Source of the DNA: Deltaproteobacteria bacterium
GTDB taxonomy: Bacteria > Desulfobacterota > DSM-4660 > Desulfatiglandales > Desulfatiglandaceae
NCBI GenBank assembly: GCA_021737785.1
Contig: JAIPDI010000013.1
Coordinates: 1-64,000, forward strand
Reading direction: 5' to 3'
Length of the DNA: 64,000 nucleotides
A program made the position numbers and the translations under genes. The notes below the pieces were generated by a model. That model saw only the letters and a list, made by a program, of their open reading frames with translations, was not told where the DNA came from and ran no database searches. Positions 25,505 through 33,839 of this stretch are shown here, one piece after another (the first letter of the stretch is position 1; every line of letters starts with the position of its first letter).

Positions 25505-27571
25505 TCACTTCTGCCTGCGGACATAATTCAGTACGCCTTTGACGACCTTTTCCGCATCGCGCTGTCGCAACTCCTCAAAACGAAGGGCCCAGGCGTGGTC
25601 GGTATAGGCAAGATTGCGGAGTTCCAACATCACTTTGACATATGCCGGGTTTTTCCGGAGCACCCCGAGATTCTGACCCCTGGCATAGGCCCCGGCGCCT
25701 AAGGATGGAAGAATAGATTGCGCAAATTTCCTGGAAGGAGTGTCTTCGTACCGGCCGGTTCCGCTCCTGTAATATAAGACCAGAGGCGCTTCAGGGGATC
25801 GGTGATCGATATCCGCATGAAAGGATAGAAACATGCGGCGATGTTTGGGCACATTTTTGAAGGCCCTGGCCGCAATATTTACGCGGTATGAGAGGTTTCC
25901 GTTGCGGCCTCCCCTTGGCCAGTTTGCCGTCCGGTTCTGCCGGTTGTATGCTTCGCTGTTGTAGACCTCATTTTTCTCATTGACGAATGTCCGGGTCGGC
26001 GGGTCCGAACGACGGATCAGGTGATTGGGGCTCAGCACGGTCAAGGTAACCGTTGCACCGTGAAGCCGCAGCAATACATAGACCCGGAGGGCGACATCGT
26101 AGACATACTCGTGCTCTACCACATAGACCTTTTCGCCGTTGCCGTCCAGGTTAACCACCACGGCCCCCGGATCGAGCCCCCCGTGACCCGGATCCAGTAC
26201 AATATGCCAGCCCTTCAGGCTGCTGCCCAGGCGTCCGAGCCGATCGATTTCGTGGTCGAATGCACGCAAGAGGCTCCGGGCCTGAAGATACGTTTGCCAG
26301 AGGGAGAGGCAGGGTCCTTCATAGTAACCCGCATGCAACTGTTGCTTTGCCCTGGGGCACTGGCCGTAATAGGGTCCATTCCCATCCGGAATTCTTCTGA
26401 ATTTACTGGAGACCTGAACCAGATTATCCCAATTGATTTCCCGAAGCATGCGCCCATCTCTTTCACTGCGCAGGATCGGGTTCACCTTCAGCTTCTCTCC
26501 GGGATGGATCACATACCCCTGGATGTTGTTCAGGCTCTTCAATTCGGAAATGCTCATCTGGTGCAGGCGTGCAATCCTGCCCAGATAATCCCCCGACTTG
26601 ACCGTGTATACAGCGTAGGGCACCGCCTGTGTGGCGCTCAGCTGCAGTTCCTGTCCGGGATAAATCCGATCCGAGGAGAGCCCGTTCAGTTTCTTGAGTT
26701 CCCCAACCGACATCCCATAGGCTTCGGCAATCTCCCACAACGCATCGCCGCGCTCCACGATGTGAATGCGGGCCGGGGTCTTCTTGAGCCGTAATTCCTG
26801 ACCGACAAAGATCCGGCTCCCCTCAATACCATTGAGAGTGGCCAGCTCGGACACGGTCGTCTTGTACTTGAGTGCAATGGACGATAGCGTATCCCCCGAA
26901 CGAACGATGTGAACGGCCTCATCCAGGGACGAGGGCCGCAGCTGTAACCGCTGCCCGGGAAAAATACGATCCCCCGTCAGACGGTTGAGCTGTCGCAACA
27001 GCCCCACGCCCATATCGAATCGCCGGGCGATGGCGGACAAACTGTCTCCCCTTTTGACCACATACTCAAACGCCTCCTCCGGCGCTGCGCCCTTTTCCGG
27101 GGAAGCGATCAGCTTGAGTTCCTGCCCCGGATAAATCCGGTCGTTATTGATCCGGTTCAACAGGCGAAGGGTAGACAGGGGAATCCGGCATTGCGCGGCG
27201 ATTTCAGAAAGCGTATCGCCGCTTCTGACCACATAGGACGCAGGCGGTGCAGGTGGGCCTACTTGAAGACGCTGCCCGACGAAGATCTTGTCCCCACGAA
27301 GCGCGTTCCATCCCCGCAATTGCTCGACCGACACCTTATGGGCGAGGGCGATCCCGCTCAGGGTCTCCCCCCGCTTTACAACATGGGTGACCGCAGCCCC
27401 GTTTCCCTCTGCGCGGCTGACGGTGGTGAGGCACCCGCATAGAAACAGCGCCACCAGTGCATAAAGAAAAAAGACCCGGGGCGGGCGCGCCAAAACCGGC
27501 AGGCAGGACCGGCGGCCGGAGAGTCTGAAAGACCCTTGCCGTGTGTGACAACACCCTCTATTGACTCCCAT
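25505..27571 (-). CDS. N-acetylmuramoyl-L-alanine amidase with six LysM domains
   Basis: A 688-residue exported cell-wall hydrolase. A hydrophobic segment (about residues 33-52, with a possible lipobox LCGC) is followed by six LysM repeats at about residues 60-350. Each repeat has the pattern VxxGDTLxxIA...LxxLN..xxxxIxxGQxLxL. The C-terminal amidase_3 domain has zinc ligands in VLDPGHGGLDPG, VVEHEYVYD and LSFHADID, and the catalytic-region LRNLAYTDHAW. The family cleaves the amide between muramic acid and the peptide stem, and the LysM repeats hold it on glycan. AAGGA stands about 9 bases before the ATG. Six LysM modules on the N-terminal side is a large number. Confidence 0.93.
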   Translation of the reverse strand: MGVNRGCCHTRQGSFRLSGRRSCLPVLARPPRVFFLYALVALFLCGCLTTVSRAEGNGAAVTHVVKRGETLSGIALAHKVSVEQLRGWNALRGDKIFVGQRLQVGPPAPPASYVVRSGDTLSEIAAQCRIPLSTLRLLNRINNDRIYPGQELKLIASPEKGAAPEEAFEYVVKRGDSLSAIARRFDMGVGLLRQLNRLTGDRIFPGQRLQLRPSSLDEAVHIVRSGDTLSSIALKYKTTVSELATLNGIEGSRIFVGQELRLKKTPARIHIVERGDALWEIAEAYGMSVGELKKLNGLSSDRIYPGQELQLSATQAVPYAVYTVKSGDYLGRIARLHQMSISELKSLNNIQGYVIHPGEKLKVNPILRSERDGRMLREINWDNLVQVSSKFRRIPDGNGPYYGQCPRAKQQLHAGYYEGPCLSLWQTYLQARSLLRAFDHEIDRLGRLGSSLKGWHIVLDPGHGGLDPGAVVVNLDGNGEKVYVVEHEYVYDVALRVYVLLRLHGATVTLTVLSPNHLIRRSDPPTRTFVNEKNEVYNSEAYNRQNRTANWPRGGRNGNLSYRVNIAARAFKNVPKHRRMFLSFHADIDHRSPEAPLVLYYRSGTGRYEDTPSRKFAQSILPSLGAGAYARGQNLGVLRKNPAYVKVMLELRNLAYTDHAWALRFEELRQRDAEKVVKGVLNYVRRQK

Positions 27572-27646
27572 GCAACCAGTCCTTTTCCACCGATTGAGCG
27601 ATTTAAACTCCTAGGAGGGCAAACACTCCAGGCCACCAAAAACATC

Positions 27647-27674
27647 GCAAAAGACCCGGCAGGGGGTCTTTTGC
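27647..27674. terminator. Perfect 11-bp hairpin terminator
   Basis: GCAAAAGACCC pairs perfectly with GGGTCTTTTGC around a 6-base loop, downstream of the cold-shock gene and upstream of the amidase. On the minus strand the arm ends TCTTTTGC and is followed by GATGTTTTTGG, consistent with termination after the cold-shock gene. Confidence 0.75.
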
Positions 27675-27687
27675 AAAACCTCTTCAA

Positions 27688-27909
27688 TCAGTGAAGCGTC
27701 GACTTATCATGGCCGACTTTTCTGATATTTTTGGCCTCAGGGCCCCGGGGGGTCTCAGCAATATCAAAAAGCACCCGATCTCCGCCGTTCAGTCTCCTGT
27801 ATCCCTCCATCATAATGGAAGATCGATAAAAAGACACCTCTTCCCCATCGTCTCGAGTGATAAATCCAAAACCTTTCTGTTCACTATAGCTGTTTACAGT
27901 CCCTTCCAT
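27688..27909 (-). CDS. Cold-shock domain protein
   Basis: A 73-residue CSD protein. MEGTVNSYSEQKGFGFITRDDGEEVSFYRS contains RNP1 (KGFGFI), and a modified RNP2 (VSFYRS, where VFVHFS is usual) follows. LNGGDRVLFDI and GPEAKNI complete the five-strand barrel. It should bind single-stranded RNA or DNA as a chaperone; the altered RNP2 lacks the usual aromatic His-Phe pair, so affinity may differ. AGGAGGT precedes the ATG. A long, highly structured leader region lies upstream (27910-28121). Confidence 0.88.
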   Translation of the reverse strand: MEGTVNSYSEQKGFGFITRDDGEEVSFYRSSIMMEGYRRLNGGDRVLFDIAETPRGPEAKNIRKVGHDKSTLH

Positions 27910-28003
27910 CTGTTAATAAACCTCCTGTTATCTGGAATCTTTGGTTTGCAACTTCTCTGCACCATGCGGAGAAGTTGGTGCCTTATCAGTCAGCGCTCAA
28001 AAA

Positions 28004-28098
28004 CTGCCGGGATTCGCACCCGTACCTTTCTGGTTGCGGCCGTCAGGCCGCCTTGGGATTTGGAATGAATATCCCGGACCGGCCTTCGGTCCCGGCAG
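28004..28098 (-). ncRNA. Candidate structured RNA upstream of the cold-shock gene
   Basis: Read on the minus strand, a 9-bp closing stem (CTGCCGGGA with TCCCGGCAG) encloses about 77 bases containing a perfect hairpin GCGGCC/GGCCGC (28036-28051) and a GGACCG/CGGTCC hairpin. Five U residues follow the closing stem. A further perfect hairpin GGTGTCC/GGACACC lies just upstream (28099-28119). The whole may be the terminator region of the 28122 gene, the 5' leader of the cold-shock mRNA or a stand-alone RNA. The inner GGGTGCGAATCCC is tRNA-like but no full cloverleaf fits. Confidence 0.4.
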
Positions 28099-28121
28099 GG
28101 TGTCCGTTACCGGGACACCAC

Positions 28122-28373
28122 TTAACGGTTCAACTTTCGTATTTCATCCATATATTCCCTGGCCTTTGCCCGAATGTATTTTTTCATGGCGTCTTCGTCT
28201 TCTTTTAATCTTGAGATGGTTTCCATGTCAAGATGAAGCGCTCGAAAATATCCGGTCATAAACGCGGCCTTCATATTCTGAAGCTCACGCTCCCACACTT
28301 TTGCTTCCACCGCCATCGGGATCAGCATCAGAAAACACGATGCCATCGCCAATATGGAGAGCCTCATTTTCAA
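28122..28373 (-). CDS. Small exported helical protein
   Basis: About 83 residues. The N-terminal MKMRLSILAMASCFLMLIPMAVEA is a signal peptide ending in an AxA-like VEA. The mature part is helical and charged, with DEDAMKKYIRAKAREYMDEI. I do not recognise a family. The TTG at 28373 is 6 bases from AAGGAGG, while the ATG at 28367 is 12 bases away, so either could start translation. It follows an STN-domain gene in the same direction, probably as an operon of exported proteins. Confidence 0.6.
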   Translation of the reverse strand: MKMRLSILAMASCFLMLIPMAVEAKVWERELQNMKAAFMTGYFRALHLDMETISRLKEDEDAMKKYIRAKAREYMDEIRKLNR

Positions 28374-28421
28374 CTAAAACCTCCTTACATTCAGGCCGAT
28401 TCATTATTGCGCATCAGCCAA

Positions 28422-28892
28422 CTACCTTCTGCGTCTTCCCTTTAAACCATTTCCGGGAGGACGCCGCAGCCGGGTCACCCCCCTTTTGTCCTTTTTGCTC
28501 ACTATAATTACGCCCACTAGCCCCCCTTCCCTGTCGATGAAAAAACAACAATTGAATGGTTCAAGCATCCTTTCAATCGCATCGCGGATACTCACATCCT
28601 CAAATTCAACAGAATATAGCTCATCTGACAGGTTTTCAGCGCCCTTTACCCATATGTCTTCTTTCTCTGCAATTTTTTCGATGACCGCCTTGAGAGACGA
28701 TTGCTCAATGGTTGCAGAAAGATCATCCTTTCCAAAAGCAACGTCCATTGTCCCGGCCTCTGCCATGGAAAAATGCGTTAAAATAAACAGGGCTATGGTG
28801 GCAAGTGCGATAAAAAACAGGAAACCATCTTGAACATATTTCAGGTGTGTGTAGGTGAATGCCGGCAACATCAAAACTGCTCTTACGATCAA
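28422..28892 (-). CDS. Exported STN (secretin N-terminal)-domain protein
   Basis: About 156 residues. A hydrophobic segment (FLFFIALATIALFILTHFSMAEA) acts as a signal or anchor. The following 90 residues match a secretin/TonB short N-terminal domain: LKAVIEKIAEKEDIW, YSVEFEDVSIRDAIERML and CCFFIDREGGLVGVIIV. Such domains make small protein contacts in the periplasm. No secretin gene is adjacent, so it is a free-standing module. The frame start is a TTG that is close to GGGAGG; the true start may be the ATG at 28871. The basic tail is unusual. Confidence 0.6.
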   Translation of the reverse strand: MIVRAVLMLPAFTYTHLKYVQDGFLFFIALATIALFILTHFSMAEAGTMDVAFGKDDLSATIEQSSLKAVIEKIAEKEDIWVKGAENLSDELYSVEFEDVSIRDAIERMLEPFNCCFFIDREGGLVGVIIVSKKDKRGVTRLRRPPGNGLKGRRRR

Positions 28893-29037
28893 CGCCTCCC
28901 TGATTTATGATTTATGAGTATGCACATCGTTGTCCCATTCCCACTCAAAAGGCGGTGAATGCCTTTTGCATGTTTTATGATAATATTAACTGTCTCCGAG
29001 GTCAACCCATCACAAAAAGAAGACCTGAAGTTCAATG

Positions 29038-29976
29038 TCAAAAAACAGGACCGTCGTTCCCCTTGCCATAAAGAATTCGCTGCAATTCCCGATGGGTAAA
29101 GTAGGGGTCATCCCCCCGCAGATACGGGAGCAAGATCCGCTTCTGTCGCAGGAGGTCTCTCGAGATCTCCCCGGAAATCATATCCTGCTCGTATAGGGCG
29201 GCCTTGGCGATCTGCTGACCAAAGGGGTTGACCATCTCGCTCCCCCCCCAGAAGCTGAAGGTTTCCTTTTGCGGTTGCCTGGCGGCCCTCTCAGCGGCGC
29301 TGAGGCTGGCCGTCTCGACCGCCAGCATGGACACGTTTTCCCTCCACGCCTCTTGGCCTACACGATTGGCGCAGATGTTATAGATTCCGAAAATACGGGA
29401 ATAGAACTTGTTGATCACGCCCCAGCTCTCGATATTGGAAAATTCGGTTCCCATGGAACCCTGTGAAGAATTAAAAATGGTGACAAAAATATCCGCCTTC
29501 TGCACCACCCCCAGATAGGGGAGGGACGGGTGCCAGAGGTCATTGCAGATAAAGACGGCAACAGTGAACCCATGGAGTTTGAACACGGGAACCTGTTTTC
29601 CATGAGAAAAGAATTTGCGTTCCTCAAACACGCCGTAATTGGGAAGGTTGAGCTTCCGATAGGCATAGGAAATCTCACCGTCCACCGCCACCAGGGCGGA
29701 GTTATAGAAATTCATGGACGGGGATTCTTCAATAAAGCCCACTATGGCGGCAGTCCCCTTTGTGGCCGACACCACTTTCTGAATCTCTGTGGAATCCAGT
29801 TTCAGGGCCAGTTCATGATATCGCTGTCCCACGAAATAGCCGGTCAGGGCAAGTTCGGGAAAAACAATCAACTGGGCGCCCTGGTCCTTTCCCTGATGGA
29901 TTTTCCCGATCACATCATCCAGATTGGCCTTCAGATCGAACAGAATCGGATAGGTCTGATAGATCACCGCCTTCAT
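29038..29976 (-). CDS. Nitrilase-superfamily amidohydrolase B
   Basis: A 312-residue carbon-nitrogen hydrolase. The triad residues lie in FPELALTGYF (Glu), YRKLNLPNYG (Lys) and VFICNDLWHPS (Cys). GVFEERKFF is typical of the aliphatic amidase and N-carbamoyl or NAD-synthetase-like branches. It differs clearly from the nitrilase at 22206-23039, so the two are not a recent duplication. The gene ends a run that starts with the PhnP-like MBL gene and an MttB gene; the MttB stop is 19 bases upstream. I infer amide cleavage on a compound related to the MttB substrate. Confidence 0.88.
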   Translation of the reverse strand: MKAVIYQTYPILFDLKANLDDVIGKIHQGKDQGAQLIVFPELALTGYFVGQRYHELALKLDSTEIQKVVSATKGTAAIVGFIEESPSMNFYNSALVAVDGEISYAYRKLNLPNYGVFEERKFFSHGKQVPVFKLHGFTVAVFICNDLWHPSLPYLGVVQKADIFVTIFNSSQGSMGTEFSNIESWGVINKFYSRIFGIYNICANRVGQEAWRENVSMLAVETASLSAAERAARQPQKETFSFWGGSEMVNPFGQQIAKAALYEQDMISGEISRDLLRQKRILLPYLRGDDPYFTHRELQRILYGKGNDGPVF

Positions 29977-29995
29977 TGGTCCGTCCCCCGCAGTC

Positions 29996-31174
29996 TCATG
30001 ACAGAAAGTATTTTCCGGTATTCTTGAGAGTATGATCGTCTCTCATGTAATTCGCCTGGCTCCCGTTGCGCATAATGGCCTCGAAACCTTCAGGATCATA
30101 GGGCACATCTTCAAGATCCGGGACATCCTCAGGGCCGGTTTCCCGGCAGAGTTCCACATGCCTTTCCAGCTTGGCAATGGAAAATGAGATCAGCTCCCTC
30201 AAAAACCCGAAGGAATGCCGCATCTGGTGAAAACCGTATTTTTTCATCAGGCCGAAGCCGTAGGCCGCCTCTTTTTCGGCCTCCTCATTCGGTCGATCCT
30301 GGCTGGTGGTGCAGGCGGTCTGAATCGAAGGGATATCCAGCTGCTGGTTCACCTTTTCCTGAAGCAGGTTGGCGATATTATGAGACTTGAGGCCCAGATC
30401 CACGGCATAATTCTTCTGAATATTGGCGATGGAAGGAAGACCCGCGTGAACCACCACAATCCCGGGATTGACCAGCTGGGCCAGGGTGATGCCGAACAGG
30501 GCCTCGGCATGGGTCAGGGTCACGAGTCCCGACATGGAATAGGGGCCGGACAGCCCCGCCATCGGCATGGTGGAGACATAGATGGGGATCCCTTTCCTGA
30601 TGCATGACAGAAACGGGTCGATCATGCTCTCGATGACATTGAGGGGACTGTTGATAATGGAGAACTGGACCGTGATGTTTCCACGGCCCTCATGGATCTT
30701 CAGTGCCCGGTCGATCCCTTCATCGGTCACCGCGGCCACGTAGATCGGCTTGGTGCAGTTCTCCACAATCGTATCCATGACCTTGACTTCCTCTTTTTTG
30801 ATCAAGACCCCCCTTGCCATGAACCGGATCACGTCCGCCGCTTCCACGATGGCCGCGATGCGGGCCAGGTGATCGAAGGTGGGTTCCACCAGCTCCCCGG
30901 TCTCATCGTCATACAGGAATGGGGCCGTCCCGCCTACCCCAAAGGAATCCTCCGGGATCCAGTACTGATCTCTCTTGGGCGCCGTGGAAAGGGCCTGCTC
31001 AATCAAAGGGGTCAGGACATGGATATGCCCCGCGTCTTCATCAAATGCCGCAAGTCCGGTATCCTCAAAGATCTGCCGCACTTCTTTGGAAACGCACTTG
31101 ACCCCCACCTCCTCCAGGACCCTGAGGGCGTCGGTATGTATTTTTTCAAGAATGCCGTTCATATTAAAATTCAT
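29996..31174 (-). CDS. MttB-family (trimethylamine methyltransferase-like) protein 1
   Basis: A 392-residue TIM-barrel methyltransferase of the MttB superfamily, non-pyrrolysine branch (as in the glycine-betaine enzyme MtgB). Recognisable parts are IHTDALRVLEEVGV, FGVGGTAPFLYDDETG, NCTKPIYVAAVTDEG, STMPMAGLSGPYSMSG and NPGIVVVHAGLPS, with the usual DDHTLKNTG end. The family moves a methyl group from a quaternary or other N-methyl amine to a corrinoid protein. No in-frame amber codon is present. The protein is shorter than the roughly 480 residues of classic MttB. No corrinoid protein or corrinoid:H4folate methyltransferase gene is in the cluster, which is odd. Confidence 0.85.
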   Translation of the reverse strand: MNFNMNGILEKIHTDALRVLEEVGVKCVSKEVRQIFEDTGLAAFDEDAGHIHVLTPLIEQALSTAPKRDQYWIPEDSFGVGGTAPFLYDDETGELVEPTFDHLARIAAIVEAADVIRFMARGVLIKKEEVKVMDTIVENCTKPIYVAAVTDEGIDRALKIHEGRGNITVQFSIINSPLNVIESMIDPFLSCIRKGIPIYVSTMPMAGLSGPYSMSGLVTLTHAEALFGITLAQLVNPGIVVVHAGLPSIANIQKNYAVDLGLKSHNIANLLQEKVNQQLDIPSIQTACTTSQDRPNEEAEKEAAYGFGLMKKYGFHQMRHSFGFLRELISFSIAKLERHVELCRETGPEDVPDLEDVPYDPEGFEAIMRNGSQANYMRDDHTLKNTGKYFLS

Positions 31175-31193
31175 GAATTTTCTATCCTTTCCG

Positions 31194-32042
31194 TCAGACC
31201 CTCACACGCATGCCGTCATAGGCAAACGCCATGTTGTCCAACTCCTTCTCCAGGGCCCGGTAGTCGTCATGGCCCCTGTTCCAGTATTCCTCCATGTGGA
31301 CAAAGATGACCTTTTTCGCCCGGATTCTCCGGGCCAGTGCCGTTGTCTCTTCAAAGGTGTAAAGGGTCTTTCTCGAAATATGATCCCACGGATATGCGAA
31401 GCCGTGTTTGAGGCGGTCTTCAAACATACCGGGTTGGATTACCAGTAGATCGGCCCCCGCAACCTCTCTTCGACCCTCGGGAAACGGTTTGATGTCGCAC
31501 GGTGCGTAAATCATCCTTGTGTCCTGTTTTTCAAAGACATAGATAAATGATGTCTGGGAACCGCGATCCACCGGAATGGCCGTCACCCGGATGTCTCCGA
31601 TTTGCGTGGTCCGATCAAAAACCCTGCATTCCACAAACCCCTGCGCCACGTAAAAATCGATGAGAGGGCCGTATATGGAACGGATATCCCTGATTCTGTC
31701 CATCAAGGTCCGGGGCAGGATAAGCCGGATTTTCTTGCCGTTATAGGCCTTCCAGGTGCGAAAATCGAGGGTGATCTGTTCCACCACCCGGAACCCCTCC
31801 ACATGATCCGGATCGAGATGGGTAAACATGAGATAATCGATGCGATCGATTCCGGCCCTGTTCAACTGAAGGGCGATCTCTGCCGGGGTGTCAATAAGAA
31901 GATGGGCGTCGTGCAGAAAGGCGGAAGGGCCTGTCCTCTCGTAGGGCCTGCCCCTCGACCTCGCCTCTTTGCACACCCGGCATTGGCAGAGGGGTTTGGG
32001 GATCACCATGCATCCCCCTGAACCGAGAATGGTTACGTCCAT
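31194..32042 (-). CDS. PhnP-like MBL-fold hydrolase with altered metal motif
   Basis: A 282-residue MBL-fold protein. Near the start, C19-Q-C21-R-V-C24 matches the structural zinc loop of PhnP-type phosphodiesterases. The active-site motif is THLDPDH (H75, D77, D79, H80), where the canonical second histidine of THxHxDH is aspartate. Later ligands are in MIYAPCDIKPFPEG and FVHMEEY. PhnP cleaves cyclic phosphate esters; here the ligand change suggests a different metal or substrate. The ATG at 32042 is preferred to the TTG at 32054; no strong ribosome-binding site is seen. The MttB 1 gene follows 19 bases downstream, so they are probably co-transcribed. Confidence 0.75.
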   Translation of the reverse strand: MDVTILGSGGCMVIPKPLCQCRVCKEARSRGRPYERTGPSAFLHDAHLLIDTPAEIALQLNRAGIDRIDYLMFTHLDPDHVEGFRVVEQITLDFRTWKAYNGKKIRLILPRTLMDRIRDIRSIYGPLIDFYVAQGFVECRVFDRTTQIGDIRVTAIPVDRGSQTSFIYVFEKQDTRMIYAPCDIKPFPEGRREVAGADLLVIQPGMFEDRLKHGFAYPWDHISRKTLYTFEETTALARRIRAKKVIFVHMEEYWNRGHDDYRALEKELDNMAFAYDGMRVRV

Positions 32043-32162
32043 CACAAAACTCAATCAGGAACCGTCAAGCTCCCAAATCCCTCAATCCCCATCCGATGAA
32101 AACCACGCGTTTCCGGCAGCCCGCTGCGGTTATGGGCTCATTAACCGTCTCATGTTTGTCTT

Positions 32163-32229
32163 TAACCGGTCATTCCGGCGGAGGCCGGAATCCAGTTCCC
32201 GTACTTGCGGGGATCGAGTCCGGCATGAC
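32163..32229. repeat. Degenerate copy of palindromic REP-like element
   Basis: GGTCATTCCGGCGGAGGCCGG and ATCCAG, followed by CCGGCATGACG, preserve the outer arms (TCATTCCGGC/CCGGCATGA) and the inner arm of the element seen at 37898-38090 and 61341-61533. It lies in the 32043-32380 gap, which holds no gene. Confidence 0.65.
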
Positions 32230-32380
32230 GAAGATGTCGGTACTATTTCGAGACAGTTGATACCCTCTCACCTTACCACCTTCTTACCTTCTTCTGGTGT
32301 CGCTTCGGGTCAGGCGATTGTGGGAGATGCGTTCTCAGCGTGAACTTGTAAGAATCAAAAGCCCGATCTCTGATCTTCCA

Positions 32381-33712
32381 TCAGCTCCATGGAAAGGGGC
32401 TGTGAGAGACCGGATGCAACCGCCCTTTTTCGTAGCGATCAAAGTGAAACGGCTCGAGAAGGCGCTGCCTTTCCCCCATCACCTCTTTGGCCACCAGCTT
32501 GCCCACGCCGATCATCTTGTATCCATGATTGGAATCCAGGATCATATAGCAGTTCTGCTTCATGGCATCAAAAATGGGGAAGCAGTCGGGCGTAAAACAG
32601 CCCACGCCCCCGGAGGGCTCATCCTTGTATTTCTGATGGGTGTTCTCATACCGTTTCTGGGCATGGGCCAGGGCCGACGTCCACATGTGAACGAACTCGG
32701 GCGTCACCGTAAAATCAGGAGAATCGATCCCGTACGGATCCACATTCACCTCTCCCTCCACAATGTAGGGCGCCGCTCCCCCCTGAACGCCTCCGAAGCT
32801 GAAGTCGGGTTTGTAATAGATGCCCCACATCTGATCCGTTATCAGAGACCCGTCCTCACTCGAATGAAGCGGGGCCTCCGAATCCAGGTGGATGACCGGG
32901 GGCATCTTTCCCTGGTTGTTCATGGCATATCCGGGATCCACGCCGAGGGTGCCTTCAACCAGGCACCAGTAGGTCCACATCTGATTTCCGGAATGGATAA
33001 CCCCGTCCGGACCCTTGATATCGATCTCATTGGGAAGGTCCAGCATGTCCCAAAAGCCCTTGGCCCAGGGACCGGGTCCCACGACCACCCAGTCGCATTG
33101 AATATCCCCGTCAGAGGTCTCGACAGCCGTCACCGAGTCTTTATCGGTCTTGAACCCGGTGACCGTCACCCCGGTGAGGATGCGGACCCCTTCGGCCTCG
33201 GCCTTGTCCGCCAACCGGTAGAGGGACCGCATCTGATTGGCATAACCACCCATCTTCTCGTGGAGGACAGAGGTGATCTCCCGGGCCTGCCAGTCGTCAA
33301 AGACATTTTTCCGCATATAGTTGAGGCAGTCCTTTTCGCCTTCGATGAATAGGGATTGGTAGCCGATATCCTTCTGCTGCGCATAGATCTCGGCGACATC
33401 GGCGTGCATGGATTCGGGAGATATCTGCATGTAGCCCACCGGATGATAGCCGTAGGCCTCCCCGTCCTCCTCCCACAGGGCAACGCTGTGGGCCATCAGC
33501 TCGCGCATGGCGGGCTGAAAATAGTTGTTGCGGATGACGCCGCAGGCGATGCCGGATGCCCCGGCGCCGATGGATCCCTTGTCAATGACCAGGACATCCT
33601 TGCCCGATCCCCGCTTTCTCTGTTTCAATTCCTTTGCCAGGTGCCAGGCCGTGCTCAGGCCGTGGATCCCGGCGCCGATGATAATGTACTTATATTGTGT
33701 AGGAAATGCCAT
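32381..33712 (-). CDS. DAO-family FAD-dependent oxidoreductase
   Basis: A 443-residue flavoprotein of the D-amino-acid oxidase/sarcosine oxidase family. The FAD-binding GxGxxG is in YIIIGAGIHGLSTAWHL (about residues 9-25), followed by VLVIDKGSIGAGASGIACG. CFTPDCFPIFD and the C-terminal GYKMIGVGKLVA are the second FAD contact. The family oxidises secondary or tertiary amines such as sarcosine, dimethylglycine and N-methyl amino acids. The ATG at 33712 has AAGGAG 7 bases upstream. Sitting among two MttB genes it could act on the product left after the first demethylation. The substrate is unproven. Confidence 0.88.
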   Translation of the reverse strand: MAFPTQYKYIIIGAGIHGLSTAWHLAKELKQRKRGSGKDVLVIDKGSIGAGASGIACGVIRNNYFQPAMRELMAHSVALWEEDGEAYGYHPVGYMQISPESMHADVAEIYAQQKDIGYQSLFIEGEKDCLNYMRKNVFDDWQAREITSVLHEKMGGYANQMRSLYRLADKAEAEGVRILTGVTVTGFKTDKDSVTAVETSDGDIQCDWVVVGPGPWAKGFWDMLDLPNEIDIKGPDGVIHSGNQMWTYWCLVEGTLGVDPGYAMNNQGKMPPVIHLDSEAPLHSSEDGSLITDQMWGIYYKPDFSFGGVQGGAAPYIVEGEVNVDPYGIDSPDFTVTPEFVHMWTSALAHAQKRYENTHQKYKDEPSGGVGCFTPDCFPIFDAMKQNCYMILDSNHGYKMIGVGKLVAKEVMGERQRLLEPFHFDRYEKGRLHPVSHSPFPWS

Positions 33713-33784
33713 TACTAACTCCTTATCTATAATTTTAGGGGTTTGCCCCAATGGGGATATCGGGATAATGGAACGCTGGAACTT

Positions 33785-33816
33785 CTCAATCCCTCAATTC
33801 CCCAATTCCTGAATCC
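33785..33816. repeat. Octamer tandem array
   Basis: Four 8-base units in register: ctcaatcc, ctcaattc, cccaattc, ctgaatcc. A looser relative lies near 32078-32100. Confidence 0.65.
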
Positions 33817-33839
33817 ATGTAAAGCGTTACATGGGCATC

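Noticed and set aside
28004-28098. tRNA-Sec gene
   Set aside because: Length 95 and a long-arm-like hairpin are suggestive, but the T-arm and the closing stem use the same bases, and no 7-base anticodon loop with TCA forms properly.
28004-28098. Cobalamin riboswitch
   Set aside because: GGTGCGAATCC resembles one core segment, but the B12 box and the downstream CCCGC.ACTGT are absent.
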